The notes: generated by a model not told the origin, from the letters alone. A stretch of DNA of 64,000 bases from CAWKMN01 sp963850765 (GCA_963850765.1 CAWKMN010000006.1:496001-560000), one strand, 5' to 3'. Shown: positions 53,783-63,877, numbered from the stretch's first letter. Made by a program: numbers and translations.

Positions 53783-54454
53783 TCAGACCTGATGGCTTAG
53801 CAGCACGCGCTCCAGGCCAGCGCGGGTATTGGCGATATGCTGCCGGGCGAGTTCCTTCGCCTGATCCCTGTCACGCTGGCGGCAGGCGTGCAGGATCGCT
53901 TCGTGTTCCGCATGAATATTTTGGACACTGTGCGCGATGAACAGGTAGCGAAAGCGGTAAATCTCGCTGCGTTCCCAATGCCCTTCGATGGTTTGCATCA
54001 GATGCGCGTTATTTAAGGCGCGGTAGATGGTCATGTGAAAGCCGCGATTGAAACGCATAAAATCGTGCATGTCTTCGCGGTCCGTGGCTTCACGCATCTT
54101 CTGGATCCACGTTTCCAGGCTGGAAAAATCGCTCTCGGTCAGCAGCTCAACGGCGTGATAAATGGTTTCGCCTTCGATAATCTGCCGCGCGAAGTACAGG
54201 TCCGCAAGGTCTTTGAGCGAAATCTCGGTCACGAAAGCGCCCCGGCGCGGGATAATGGACACCAGCCCTTCTGCCTCCAGCTTTTTGAGTGCTTCCCGCA
54301 CGGGGACCAAACTCACCTGTAACTCATCCGCCAGTTTATTCTGATCAAGGCGCTGTCCGGGGAACAATACCTGCTGGATAATAGCTTCTCGGATGCGCTC
54401 GTATACCTGTGCGCTCAACGTTTTGCGGGTATGCTCAATTGGCAGCAGTGTCAT
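53783..54454 (-). CDS. GntR-family transcriptional regulator (FCD domain)
   Basis: A 223-residue FadR-type regulator. The winged helix-turn-helix spans about 10-75 (SAQVYERIREAI, NKLADELQVSLVPVREALKKLE, VSIIPRRGAFV). The FCD ligand domain follows, with metal-ligand candidates in FMRFNRGFHMTIYRA and IHAEHEAILHAC. ATG 54454 has AGGG upstream; a TTG six bases earlier is less likely. It heads the long minus-strand run and faces the tautomerase/dehydrogenase operon across a perfect palindrome, so it probably controls both. Ligands of the family are organic acids such as gluconate, galacturonate, lactate. Confidence 0.9.
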   Translation of the reverse strand: MTLLPIEHTRKTLSAQVYERIREAIIQQVLFPGQRLDQNKLADELQVSLVPVREALKKLEAEGLVSIIPRRGAFVTEISLKDLADLYFARQIIEGETIYHAVELLTESDFSSLETWIQKMREATDREDMHDFMRFNRGFHMTIYRALNNAHLMQTIEGHWERSEIYRFRYLFIAHSVQNIHAEHEAILHACRQRDRDQAKELARQHIANTRAGLERVLLSHQV

Positions 54455-54466
54455 GCTCAATCCCTA

Positions 54467-54495
54467 TTGACAAACACTGTCTAAAATTATAAATT
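54467..54495 (+). promoter_or_regulatory. Promoter of the tautomerase / 2-oxo acid dehydrogenase operon
   Basis: TTGACA (54467-54472) and TAAATT (54490-54495) are 17 bases apart. The -10 half lies inside the palindrome at 54487-54506, so a protein bound there would block this promoter. Confidence 0.5.
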
Positions 54496-54506
54496 ATAAT
54501 TTATAA
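54487..54506. promoter_or_regulatory. 20-bp perfect palindrome, candidate GntR operator
   Basis: TTATAAATTATAATTTATAA is identical to its reverse complement over 20 bases. It stands in an AT-rich island between the GntR regulator and the divergent operon, in otherwise GC-rich DNA. The position fits the operator of the adjacent regulator; it lacks the GT/AC spacing of well-known FadR-type sites, so the assignment is tentative. Confidence 0.5.
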
Positions 54507-54574
54507 AATTCAAATATCTTTTGTATCCGAGTCTGAGCCAACGGGGGCGGATTGTCAGAAATGGAAATGAACTC

Positions 54575-54805
54575 ATGCCGACCGTAATCGTCTACTGGTC
54601 ACCGGGACGAACCGAAGAGCAAAAACGACGCGTGGCGAAGCGGATGGCGCAAGCGCTGGTCGAAGACGGTGCGGCACGCCCTGAAGATGTGTTGGTCATT
54701 TTCCAGCATATCGAAGCAGGTAATTCGGCGCGGGGTCGTGACCTGCTCAATCCCGGCGAGCCGCCGCTTGGGCAGCCGGATAGGGAGCAATCGGATGGCG
54801 CATGA
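54575..54805 (+). CDS. Tautomerase-family protein (4-oxalocrotonate tautomerase-like)
   Basis: A 76-residue small protein of the 4-OT family. The start at ATG 54575 places Pro directly after Met (MPTVIVYWSPGRTEEQKRRV), the catalytic amino-terminal proline, and is preferred to the in-frame start 18 codons upstream. A family helix (RVAKRMAQALVEDG) and the strand VLVIFQHIEAGN follow. It overlaps the E2 gene by 11 bases, so it is coupled to the dehydrogenase. It may tautomerise an enol acid before oxidation. Confidence 0.8.
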   Translation: MPTVIVYWSPGRTEEQKRRVAKRMAQALVEDGAARPEDVLVIFQHIEAGNSARGRDLLNPGEPPLGQPDREQSDGA

Positions 54806-56060
54806 CATCGTAATGCCCAATCTGGGGTTCGATGCTCAAACGGCCTCATTGGTGCAGTGGCTCAAGCAGCCGGGCGAAACTATCCAGAGAGGCGAAGCCA
54901 TAGCCATCATCGAGTTGGATAAAGCCGATGTGGAACTGGAAAGCATTACGGCGGGTGTCGTTCTGGAATTGCTTTTCCAACCCGGCGAAGAAGTGCCAAT
55001 CGGCGCGGTCATCGCCCGCGTGGGCAGTGCCGAAGAAGATCGGCAGCGGTTCAACTCGACGGCTGCGAATACGGCTTCACCCATCGCGGCGCGTATCGCC
55101 CAGGCAAACACGCTTGATTTGGCGGCCATTGATGGCAGTGGCCCGCGCGGGCGCGTGATGCGCCAGGATGTGGAACAACAACTAGCCCGGCGAACCCATG
55201 AGAGCATTCAACTCGGTGCCTTGCCCAAAGTGCGCCGCGCGCTGCGCCAGGCAGGACTCACGCTGGAACAAGTCTACGACCAAACCCGCCGCAACCCGAT
55301 CCAGATGCAGGATGTGCAGAGTTTTCTCGCGCAGCAAACCCCTTCCGCGACAGCCCCAGCGGTAGACGCTGTGCCCAAGCCTGCTGACGCCCTCCCCGCT
55401 GACGCGCGCGAAGTCCCGATTACCCGCATGCGCCAGGCCATCGGACGGCAGCTCGCTGAGAGTATGCGCCAGGCACCCCATTTTTATGTCAGCGGTGAAT
55501 TTGATTTGGAAGCGGTGGTGCAGCGTCTAAAAACACAACCGGATGCAAAAATAAACGATGTGCTTCAATATTTCGCTGTGCAAACGCTTCTGCGCGTCCC
55601 TGCCCTGAATGCAACCTACCATGACGGACGCTTGCTTCAGTACGAAGGGGTCCATCTGGCGATCGCCGTCGCCCTGGAAGGCGGCCTGATAACGCCCATT
55701 GTGCATGATGCGCAGCAGTACTCGTTCACGGGTTTGGCTGCTCAGAGTCGCGCCCTTATTCAACGTGCCCGCGAAAATCGCCTGCGAGCAGAGGATCTAA
55801 GCGGCGGCACATTTACCATCAGCAATTTGGGGATGGTACCCCAGGTGGAGCAGTTCACCGCCGTTATTAACCCCCCACAAGTCGCGATTCTGGCTGTGGG
55901 CAGCGTCAAACCGCGCGTCGTCGTTCAAGATGGCGGGCTGTTTCTGCATCATACTGTACACTGCACCCTCAGCGGCGATCACCGAGTCGTGGATGGCATG
56001 GACCTGGCCGATTTTATGGCTGCCTTCCAGGGTGAGATCGACCGTTTTATCCTTGCTTGA
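54795..56060 (+). CDS. 2-oxo acid dehydrogenase E2 (dihydrolipoamide acyltransferase)
   Basis: A 421-residue E2 core subunit. One lipoyl domain at 1-78 has the lipoylated Lys in IELDKADVEL. A peripheral-subunit binding domain (ARIAQANTLDLAAIDGSG, then GRVMRQDV) lies at about 98-132, and a second PSBD-like helix pair follows at about 140-178. A Pro/Ala linker leads to the catalytic domain, ending in the HxxxDG motif SGDHRVVDGMDLADF. ATG 54795 is preceded by AGGGAG. It assembles with the E1 subunits encoded just downstream; the substrate (pyruvate, acetoin or branched-chain acid) is not certain. Confidence 0.9.
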   Translation: MAHDIVMPNLGFDAQTASLVQWLKQPGETIQRGEAIAIIELDKADVELESITAGVVLELLFQPGEEVPIGAVIARVGSAEEDRQRFNSTAANTASPIAARIAQANTLDLAAIDGSGPRGRVMRQDVEQQLARRTHESIQLGALPKVRRALRQAGLTLEQVYDQTRRNPIQMQDVQSFLAQQTPSATAPAVDAVPKPADALPADAREVPITRMRQAIGRQLAESMRQAPHFYVSGEFDLEAVVQRLKTQPDAKINDVLQYFAVQTLLRVPALNATYHDGRLLQYEGVHLAIAVALEGGLITPIVHDAQQYSFTGLAAQSRALIQRARENRLRAEDLSGGTFTISNLGMVPQVEQFTAVINPPQVAILAVGSVKPRVVVQDGGLFLHHTVHCTLSGDHRVVDGMDLADFMAAFQGEIDRFILA

Positions 56061-56075
56061 GAGACGAGTGAAACT

Positions 56076-57050
56076 ATGCAGTCCCCACCCCTGTCAACCA
56101 GCGATCGCCAGAGTGCCCTGCAAAAGATGGTGGAGATCCGCAGCGCGGAAGAGCATATTCAAGAACTCTTCCTCGCCAATCTGGTTCGTGGCACCACCCA
56201 CCTTGCCATCGGGCAAGAAGCCTGCGCCGTCGGCGTGATTTATGCGCTGCGCCCCGGTGACAGCGTGACCTGCACCTATCGGGGGCATCATCATGCGCTG
56301 GCCATGGGCATGAGCCTGCGCGCCCTGATGGCCGAGATGATGGGCAAAGCCAGCGGCGCGTGTAAAGGCAAGGGGGGCAGTATGCACATGACCGATGCCA
56401 CACTCGGATTATTAGGCGCAAACGCCATCGTCGGCGCACAACTGCCGATCGCATTGGGCGCGGCGCTGACTGCCCAGGTGAAGAACACCGGGGCCGTCTC
56501 GGTGACGTTCTTTGGCGAAGGCGCGGCCAATATCGGCGTTTTTCACGAAACGTTGAATATGGCTTCGATCTGGAAACTGCCCGTGGTCTTTGTGTGCGAG
56601 AATAACCTGTACGGCGAATACAGCGTATGGCACAAAACCACCCCTATTCAGGATATTGCACAGCGAGCCGCAAGTTACGCCATGCCGGGCGCTATCGTGG
56701 ATGGGCAGGATGTCGAGGGTGTCGCGGCGGCGGCGGCGGCGGCGGTTGCTCACGCGCGTGCGGGTGACGGGCCGACCCTGTTGGAACTCAAGACCTACCG
56801 CTATCGAGGTCATTCGCGCACGGATACGGGGCCCTATCGTCCGGCAGGCGAGCTAGAGCAGTGGCAGCAGCGCGATCCGCTGATCATCCTCAAAGAGCGT
56901 ATGATGGCCGACGGACAGTTGGACGAACCTGAATATGCTGAAATGCTGCAGGCTGCCGAGCAGAATGTGGTCACGGCCATAGAATGGGCCAAAGCCGAAC
57001 CCTTCCCGCCGCTCGACTCTTTATACCAGGATGTGTTCTACGAGGGATAA
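56076..57050 (+). CDS. 2-oxo acid dehydrogenase E1 alpha subunit (PDH/acetoin dehydrogenase type)
   Basis: A 324-residue thiamine diphosphate enzyme subunit. The TPP/Mg motif runs from FFGEGAANIGVFHE to CENNLYG. TYRGHHHALAMGM holds the conserved His loop, and GKGGSMHM with NAIVGAQLPIALGAAL are characteristic of PdhA/AcoA. It lies 15 bases after E2 and 6 before E1 beta. It decarboxylates a 2-oxo acid and passes the acyl group to lipoyl-E2. Sequence traits are closest to PdhA/AcoA rather than branched-chain E1. Confidence 0.92.
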   Translation: MQSPPLSTSDRQSALQKMVEIRSAEEHIQELFLANLVRGTTHLAIGQEACAVGVIYALRPGDSVTCTYRGHHHALAMGMSLRALMAEMMGKASGACKGKGGSMHMTDATLGLLGANAIVGAQLPIALGAALTAQVKNTGAVSVTFFGEGAANIGVFHETLNMASIWKLPVVFVCENNLYGEYSVWHKTTPIQDIAQRAASYAMPGAIVDGQDVEGVAAAAAAAVAHARAGDGPTLLELKTYRYRGHSRTDTGPYRPAGELEQWQQRDPLIILKERMMADGQLDEPEYAEMLQAAEQNVVTAIEWAKAEPFPPLDSLYQDVFYEG

Positions 57051-57056
57051 TATACC

Positions 57057-58031
57057 ATGCCAGAAATGACGTATCGCGAGGCCGTCTGCAAAGCGCTTGC
57101 TGATGAACTGCGGAGTGACCCGGATGTCGTTTTCTTTGGCGAGGACGTGGCCGCGGCGGGGGGAGTCTTTAAAGTTACGCCCGGTCTCTATGAGGAATTT
57201 GGCGGATCCCGTGTGCGGGATACCCCTATCTCAGAGCAGGCGATTATTGGCACGGCACTTGGCGCAGCCATTACCGGCTTGCGCCCTGTTGCAGAATTGA
57301 TGTTTGCCGATTTTGTTCCGGTTGCGATGGATCAGTTAGTCAATCAGGTGGCCAAATATCGCTATATGAGTGGCGGGCAGTTCATTGTGCCGCTAACCAT
57401 CCGGGCGGCACAGGGTGGCGGCAGCGGCTTTGGCACACAACATTCGCAGTGCGCTGAAAGCTGGTTAATGAGTTTTCCGGGCATAAAGGTCGTCTCACCG
57501 TCGACTCCCGTGGATGCGTATGGACTGCTGCGCGGGGCAATCCGCGAGAATAACCCGGTGTTTGTGCTCGAACATAAAGGGCTGTACAACATCAAAGGCG
57601 AAGTGCCAGCAGAGACAACCCCGATGCCACTCGGCAAAGCACAGATCGTGCGGCAGGGCTCCGACGTGACGATAGTTGCCAGCCAGCTCATGCTGCATCG
57701 CTCGATCGAAGCGGCGCGCCAGTTGGCTGGGGCCATTGACTGTGAAGTGATTGATGTCCGCTCGTTTGTGCCGCTGGATACCACAACGATTTTGCAGTCG
57801 CTGCGCAAGACCAACCGTCTCGTCATCGTGGAAGAAGCACCCCATTCGGCTGGGTGGGGAGGGGATATTGCCTCCCTTGCCGCTGATGCCGGGATTTATG
57901 ACCTGGAAGCCCCCGTCAAGCGAGTCAATATGGGATCAGCCCTGGTTGCCTACAGCCCACCCCTAGAAGATGAAGTGATCCCCAACGTGAGTCGTATTAT
58001 CGAAGCCCTGCGGATCGTGGTGAACCATTAA
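57057..58031 (+). CDS. 2-oxo acid dehydrogenase E1 beta subunit (PDH/acetoin dehydrogenase type)
   Basis: A 324-residue partner of E1 alpha. Matching segments are MTYREAVCKALADEL, VVFFGEDVAAAGGVFKVTPGL, SEQAIIGTALGAA, GSGFGTQHSQCAESW and DVRSFVPLDTTTI, with VEEAPHSAGWGGDIA in the C-terminal domain. It ends the plus-strand operon; a strong terminator stem lies 30 bases downstream. No E3 (dihydrolipoamide dehydrogenase) gene follows, so the complex must borrow one from elsewhere. Confidence 0.92.
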   Translation: MPEMTYREAVCKALADELRSDPDVVFFGEDVAAAGGVFKVTPGLYEEFGGSRVRDTPISEQAIIGTALGAAITGLRPVAELMFADFVPVAMDQLVNQVAKYRYMSGGQFIVPLTIRAAQGGGSGFGTQHSQCAESWLMSFPGIKVVSPSTPVDAYGLLRGAIRENNPVFVLEHKGLYNIKGEVPAETTPMPLGKAQIVRQGSDVTIVASQLMLHRSIEAARQLAGAIDCEVIDVRSFVPLDTTTILQSLRKTNRLVIVEEAPHSAGWGGDIASLAADAGIYDLEAPVKRVNMGSALVAYSPPLEDEVIPNVSRIIEALRIVVNH

Positions 58032-58056
58032 CTGATACGGGGCGAATTGTACCGAC

Positions 58057-58093
58057 AAAAAACGGTCCAGGATAGTTGCATCCTGGACCGTTT
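58057..58093 (-). terminator. Intrinsic terminator of the RRM-protein gene
   Basis: A perfect 14-bp stem (58060-58073 with 58080-58093) encloses a 6-base loop. Read on the minus strand it ends in TTTTTT, a textbook intrinsic terminator for the RRM gene. On the plus strand it would also stop read-through from the E1 beta gene, but only with TTTAG. Confidence 0.88.
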
Positions 58094-58120
58094 AGATCAG
58101 CGATTGTTTATCGGCTCGGA

Positions 58121-58477
58121 CTAAAAGCGCTTGCGATTACCGGTGTAACCACTCTTCGAGCGATTGTTGGGCGGGCGGTTGTCCCGGCGGCCACCGCCGA
58201 AATTACCACCCGAGCCGCCTGGACGCTCTTCGCGTGGGCGGGCTTCATTGACGGTCAGCGCGCGCTCATTGAGCGTGTAGCCGTTGAAGCGGTTGATGGC
58301 TTCCTGGCCCTGCTCCGCGGTGTTCATGACGACAAAGCCGAACCCCTTGGCGCGGCCCGTATCACGATCCGTGATGAGGGTCACTTCATCAACTTCCCCG
58401 GCCTGCGCAAACAGGTCGCGGAGTTGAGCTTCCGTGGTATCGAAGGACAAGTTACCCACATATAGCCGTAAGGACAT
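58121..58477 (-). CDS. RNA-binding protein with RRM domain
   Basis: A 118-residue single-RRM protein. RNP2 is RLYVGNLSF at the N-terminus and RNP1 is AKGFGFVVM at about 42-50, with acidic residues between. The last about 35 residues are Gly, Arg and Asn rich (GGSGGNFGGGRRD and so on), as in cold-induced RNA-binding proteins of Cyanobacteria and Chloroflexota. AGGAG precedes the ATG; a leader of up to about 200 bases without genes is upstream. It probably acts as a cytoplasmic RNA chaperone and is unrelated to the neighbouring sugar genes. Confidence 0.93.
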   Translation of the reverse strand: MSLRLYVGNLSFDTTEAQLRDLFAQAGEVDEVTLITDRDTGRAKGFGFVVMNTAEQGQEAINRFNGYTLNERALTVNEARPREERPGGSGGNFGGGRRDNRPPNNRSKSGYTGNRKRF

Positions 58478-58981
58478 TGATTCACTCCTGTAGAATAAAA
58501 ACTACCGAAAGGCAGGGCCACGTCTGATTGGTTGTTGAGGGCCAATCGCTTAGCGTTAACCACTACCCGGATTCAATAGAGGCAAAATCTGATGCAGCGA
58601 AAGTCTCGAAACAGCGTCTTGTCTTCCAACAGGAGCCAGATTGAAGATTTCGGCTTTGTGGATTTGTGTACTCTATCATGATGTATTGTCTCACATGGCT
58701 GGGGAATTGCAAGGGTGACTCTGCGCTGCTTGATCTTACCCCAGGACAAGCGATTGGACCACACGCCGCGAGCCGCGTGCCGGATGTCGATTTCGCCGAC
58801 CTGCGCCAGGGTATGGTCGGGAATCGAAGGCGGGATAAGTGAGGTCCCGAAGTGACGGCAGAGGAACGGAAAATGAACGCACCATCAAAGGAACAGCACC
58901 GGGCCGACGCTACCGCCAGCCCGGTGGTATGCTCCCCTTCAAGTCATGAGAAAGGGAGTATGGCAGACAACATGGAAATGA
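58478..58981. other. 504-base region without a firm gene
   Basis: Contains the minus-strand leader of the RRM gene, including a GATTGG/CCAATC inverted repeat around 58526-58550. On the plus strand two short frames are open: 58681-58842 (53 codons, with segment VPDVDFADLRQGMVG) and GTG 58852-59001 (49 codons). Neither has a clear ribosome site or a recognised family. They may be chance or gene remnants. Confidence 0.4.
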
Positions 58982-60115
58982 CTAGAAGTCGAAGTCGTTG
59001 ATGTTCTCGGCGGTGTAGATGAAGGGCGGGCCAAGCAGCACTTCGCTGCCATTAACGATCTGGAGCGTGCCCAGACGTCCGGCTTCCACTTCGGTGTCGC
59101 CCGGCTTGAGATCGCCATCGACCACGGCGCGCATGACGTACACCGCGGCGTAGCCCAGATCAACCGGGTTCCACAGCACGACGGACTTGACGCATTCATC
59201 CTCAACATAGGGTTTCATGGCGTTCGGGGTCGCAAGACCGACCACCGCAACTTCACCGCACAGCCCCGCCTGAGTGACGGCATCGGCCGCAGCAGGGGTC
59301 GCCACGCTGGTCATACCGAACAAACCATCCAGGTCCTCACCATACTTGTCGATCAGGGTGTTGGCCTGCTCAAACGACAGGTTGTTGTCTTCCTGGGCTT
59401 CCAGCGTTTCCAACCAGGTCATGTCCGGGTAGCACTGTCCCGCATACGCCCACATTTCCGCGATCCAGCGAGCCTGGTTAGGGGTCGTGAAGGTGCTGGT
59501 CACAATACCGAAGCTGGCCTCTTCGCCTTTTTCCGCCGCAAGGCTGTCGATCATGGATTTCGCAATGCCATTGAATTCCGCCTGGTTCACGAACCATTCG
59601 CGGGCATCCGGCTCGGCATTGGCATCGTATCCGACGACATGGATACCCGATTCGAGGGCCTTACGCAGCACCGGCGCGATCGCGACCGGGTCGTTCGCCG
59701 CGAACAGAACACCATCCACGCCCTGCGTGATGTAGTTATCAATGAACGTGATCTGCTCGTCAATATTGGCCTCGGTCGGGGCGTCGGTCGTCACCGTCAC
59801 GTTGCCCAGTTCTTCGGCCGCCTGCTGCTGGCCCAGGGTCGTCGCGGCGAAATAGCCGATACCAACCAGCTTGGGCACATCCACCAGGACGAGATCCTGC
59901 CCGGCTTTATCGGGCGCATCCACCGGCTGGCCGCCGTCATAGTCTTTAGGTTCCGGGGCGGGAGCTTCTTCATCACCGCAGGGGAGCGGGTTCACGGGCA
60001 GGTCATCGGCACCATCCCAGCGCTCTTCTTCTTCCTGAGCCGCGGCGGGCATGATAGCCACGGAGCCGATCAACAGACTGAGTATCGTCAGAACAAAGAA
60101 CAATCTTTTCAACAT
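58982..60115 (-). CDS. rhaS: Rhamnose/AI-2-type ABC transporter substrate-binding protein
   Basis: A 377-residue sugar-binding protein. ATG 60115 follows AAGGAG and yields a Sec signal (LKRLFFVLTILSLLIG, cleavage near AAAQEEE); an earlier start is less fitting. After an acidic linker of about 45 residues comes the binding fold with KLVGIGYFAATTLGQQQA, VDGVLFAANDPVAIAPVL, VVGYDANAEPDAREWFVNQ and the closing VVLWNPVDLGYAAVYV, the mark of the RhaS/LsrB group. Last gene of the importer unit. Rhamnose is the best guess; AI-2 uptake is possible, but no Lsr kinase or regulator is nearby. Confidence 0.88.
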   Translation of the reverse strand: MLKRLFFVLTILSLLIGSVAIMPAAAQEEEERWDGADDLPVNPLPCGDEEAPAPEPKDYDGGQPVDAPDKAGQDLVLVDVPKLVGIGYFAATTLGQQQAAEELGNVTVTTDAPTEANIDEQITFIDNYITQGVDGVLFAANDPVAIAPVLRKALESGIHVVGYDANAEPDAREWFVNQAEFNGIAKSMIDSLAAEKGEEASFGIVTSTFTTPNQARWIAEMWAYAGQCYPDMTWLETLEAQEDNNLSFEQANTLIDKYGEDLDGLFGMTSVATPAAADAVTQAGLCGEVAVVGLATPNAMKPYVEDECVKSVVLWNPVDLGYAAVYVMRAVVDGDLKPGDTEVEAGRLGTLQIVNGSEVLLGPPFIYTAENINDFDF

Positions 60116-60205
60116 AGAACTCTTCTCCTTGCTCACTATCCTGCAACGAAATAGGCACACAGGTAACACAGGTCATTAACGAATCGCCGCATCACCTCCT
60201 TACAA

Positions 60206-61204
60206 CTATACTCCAACTGTGCGGCGCTGGACAATTTTGTTGACCAGCACCGAGAAAATGAGCACACTTCCAATCACCACGATCGTCGCATCGCCGGTCA
60301 CGCCCGTCAGAGCCAGTCCGTTTTTAAGCAGTTGGATCAGCACCAGACCGATCGCCGTGCCGACGATGCTGCCCGAGCCGCCAAAAATGCTCGTTCCGCC
60401 CAGGACCACCGCCGCGATGGCATCCAACTCCCAGCCAGACCCCATATCCGAGCGCGTCGTCGTTACGCGTGAGACGAGGATATAACCGGCCAGACCCGAC
60501 ATAAACCCCGAAAACGTGTAGATCAGCAGCTTGTAGAGTCCCACCGGAATACCGGAAAAACGGGCCGCCAGTTCGTTGTTGCCAATCGCATAGAGCGAGC
60601 GTCCAAACGTGGTCCGAGACAGAATGATGGCCGAAATAATCGTGGCAATCACCAGCAGATACAACTGGTTCGGGATGCCCAAACTCTCTTCCTGCCCCAA
60701 CTGGTAGAACCAGTCGGGATAATCACGCACCGAACGCGCCTGGGCGATCCCTTCGGCCAGCCCGCGATAGAATGCCAGGGTCGCCAGCGTCATGATGAGC
60801 GGCGGCACCTTCAGGCGAATGATGAACAGACCGTTCACAAAACCGGCCAGCGCACCGACCGCCAGCGCGATCACGATGGCCACACCGAGCGGCAGACCCC
60901 AGTTGTACCAGCTATAACCCAACATGATCGCGCTGAGGCCCACGATCGACCCCGCCGAGAGATCGATCCCCCCGGTGATGATGATATAAGTCATCGGCAG
61001 CGCGATCAGGCCGATCTCGGTCATCAGCCGGCCCTGGTTGAGCAGGTTGTCCACGGTCAGAAATTTGTCGGTCTGGATCGACAGCACCAGCACCGCGATC
61101 ACGGTGATGATCAGCAGCACGCTTTCCTGTGACCGCAGCAGGGCCTTTAATTGCTCCATCAGCGAAGAGGGTGCTTTTCTGAGAGATGTTTCCTGTACAG
61201 TCAT
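60206..61204 (-). CDS. Sugar ABC transporter permease (RhaQ/RhaP type)
   Basis: A 332-residue CUT2 permease. MTEIGLIALPMTYIIITGGIDLS is typical of the RhaQ/LsrD subgroup (split over residues 60-80). The coupling loop is RTTFGRSLYAIGNNELAARFSGI, and IAAVVLGGTSIFGGSGSIVG ends the core. ATG 61204 has AAGGAG upstream. 15 bases after the other permease; with it, it forms the heterodimeric channel of the rhamnose-type importer. Confidence 0.92.
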   Translation of the reverse strand: MTVQETSLRKAPSSLMEQLKALLRSQESVLLIITVIAVLVLSIQTDKFLTVDNLLNQGRLMTEIGLIALPMTYIIITGGIDLSAGSIVGLSAIMLGYSWYNWGLPLGVAIVIALAVGALAGFVNGLFIIRLKVPPLIMTLATLAFYRGLAEGIAQARSVRDYPDWFYQLGQEESLGIPNQLYLLVIATIISAIILSRTTFGRSLYAIGNNELAARFSGIPVGLYKLLIYTFSGFMSGLAGYILVSRVTTTRSDMGSGWELDAIAAVVLGGTSIFGGSGSIVGTAIGLVLIQLLKNGLALTGVTGDATIVVIGSVLIFSVLVNKIVQRRTVGV

Positions 61205-61219
61205 GTCTCATCGCTCCTT

Positions 61220-62278
61220 CTACGCGGACTGCCGGCGGCGGCGCAGCAGATCGGCCAGCACAGTAATCAGGATCAGGACGCCCTGGATGGAGCGTGTCCA
61301 GAAGGGCGAAATATCCAGGAACACCAGCGACTTCGTAATCGTATTGAGCAGGATCGCAGCCAGCATCGCACCGATCACCGTGCCCGACCCGCCCAGGATG
61401 CTCACCCCACCGACGACGGCGGACGTGATGATCAGAAGCTCAATGGGCGGCAGCGTGACCTGGATCACGCTGAACTGGGTCGCGTTCAGAACCGCCGCTA
61501 TCCCGACAAACACCCCGTTCAGAATGAAGGCCGTCATGACGATACGGTGCTCGGAGATACCGGACAGACGCGCCGCCTCTGCATTTCCCCCGACCGCGTA
61601 GATCGCGCGGCCCGTCGGGCTGTACCGCATCCAGATCGCAGCCAGAACTGTCAGGATGATCATGAAGAACACCGGCATGGTCAGGGTGTGGAAAAAGTCC
61701 TCAAAGATCGGAAGCGGCACATCTTCGAGCGGCCGCATCTGCGCCAGGGCATAGCCATCCGGCATCCCGGTAATACGCGCACCCCCGCTGACAATAATGA
61801 GGATACCTTTCAGAATGCTCAAAAAGCCCAGCGTAACGACGATGGCCGGGATCCGCAGGTAGGTGACCAGAAAGCCGACCACGCCTTCGACCAGCGCGCC
61901 GAGCAGCACCGGCAGGATCCACGACAGCGCGATGATAAGGTTCACCGACATCCAGTCTGGAAAACCGGAATACGTGACGATTGCGCCGCTGAGCATCGAG
62001 AGGGTCACCATCAGCGACCCCACCGAGATGTCGATGTTGCCGGAGATGATCACCATGCACATCCCGATGGCGGCCACACCGATATAGGCGTTCCCGGCGA
62101 ACAAGTTCGCCATATTACGGGTCGACAAGAAGCGGCTGCTTTCCTGGCCGGTGTAGGCTATCAGAAAGACCAGGGCCAGCAGCAGGATCGCTTCCTGGCT
62201 GCCGAACAGCGTGCGCACCGCGCGCGGAACGGCAATTCTCTGGCTCATGGGTGGTGCTGCTTGTGTGATATTTGCCAT
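61220..62278 (-). CDS. Sugar ABC transporter permease (RhaP/RhaQ type), partner subunit
   Basis: A 352-residue CUT2 permease. Segments are ARTLFGSQEAILLL-like (VRTLFGSQEAILLLALVF), GVAAIGMCMVIISGNIDISVG, TGRAIYAVGGNAEAARLSGIS and VVGGVSILGGSGTVIG. Its start codon lies 3 bases after the ATPase stop, so it is translated in tandem. Divergent enough from the 60206 product to be the second half of a heterodimer. Confidence 0.92.
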   Translation of the reverse strand: MANITQAAPPMSQRIAVPRAVRTLFGSQEAILLLALVFLIAYTGQESSRFLSTRNMANLFAGNAYIGVAAIGMCMVIISGNIDISVGSLMVTLSMLSGAIVTYSGFPDWMSVNLIIALSWILPVLLGALVEGVVGFLVTYLRIPAIVVTLGFLSILKGILIIVSGGARITGMPDGYALAQMRPLEDVPLPIFEDFFHTLTMPVFFMIILTVLAAIWMRYSPTGRAIYAVGGNAEAARLSGISEHRIVMTAFILNGVFVGIAAVLNATQFSVIQVTLPPIELLIITSAVVGGVSILGGSGTVIGAMLAAILLNTITKSLVFLDISPFWTRSIQGVLILITVLADLLRRRRQSA

Positions 62279-62281
62279 TCT

Positions 62282-63817
<1,536 letters not shown>

Positions 63818-63864
63818 AGGTTCGGCCTTTTAAGAACTGGAAATTTTCTAGTCAGTAACTCGTG

Positions 63865-63877
63865 AGAGAACTTCTCT
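63865..63877. promoter_or_regulatory. Candidate operator ahead of the rhamnose-type importer
   Basis: AGAGAACTTCTCT is a perfect 6-1-6 inverted repeat. On the minus strand a TATACT hexamer (63892-63897) lies about 15 bases before it, so the repeat would follow the transcription start. The -35 is poor (TTTTTG). The regulator is not in the window. Confidence 0.35.
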
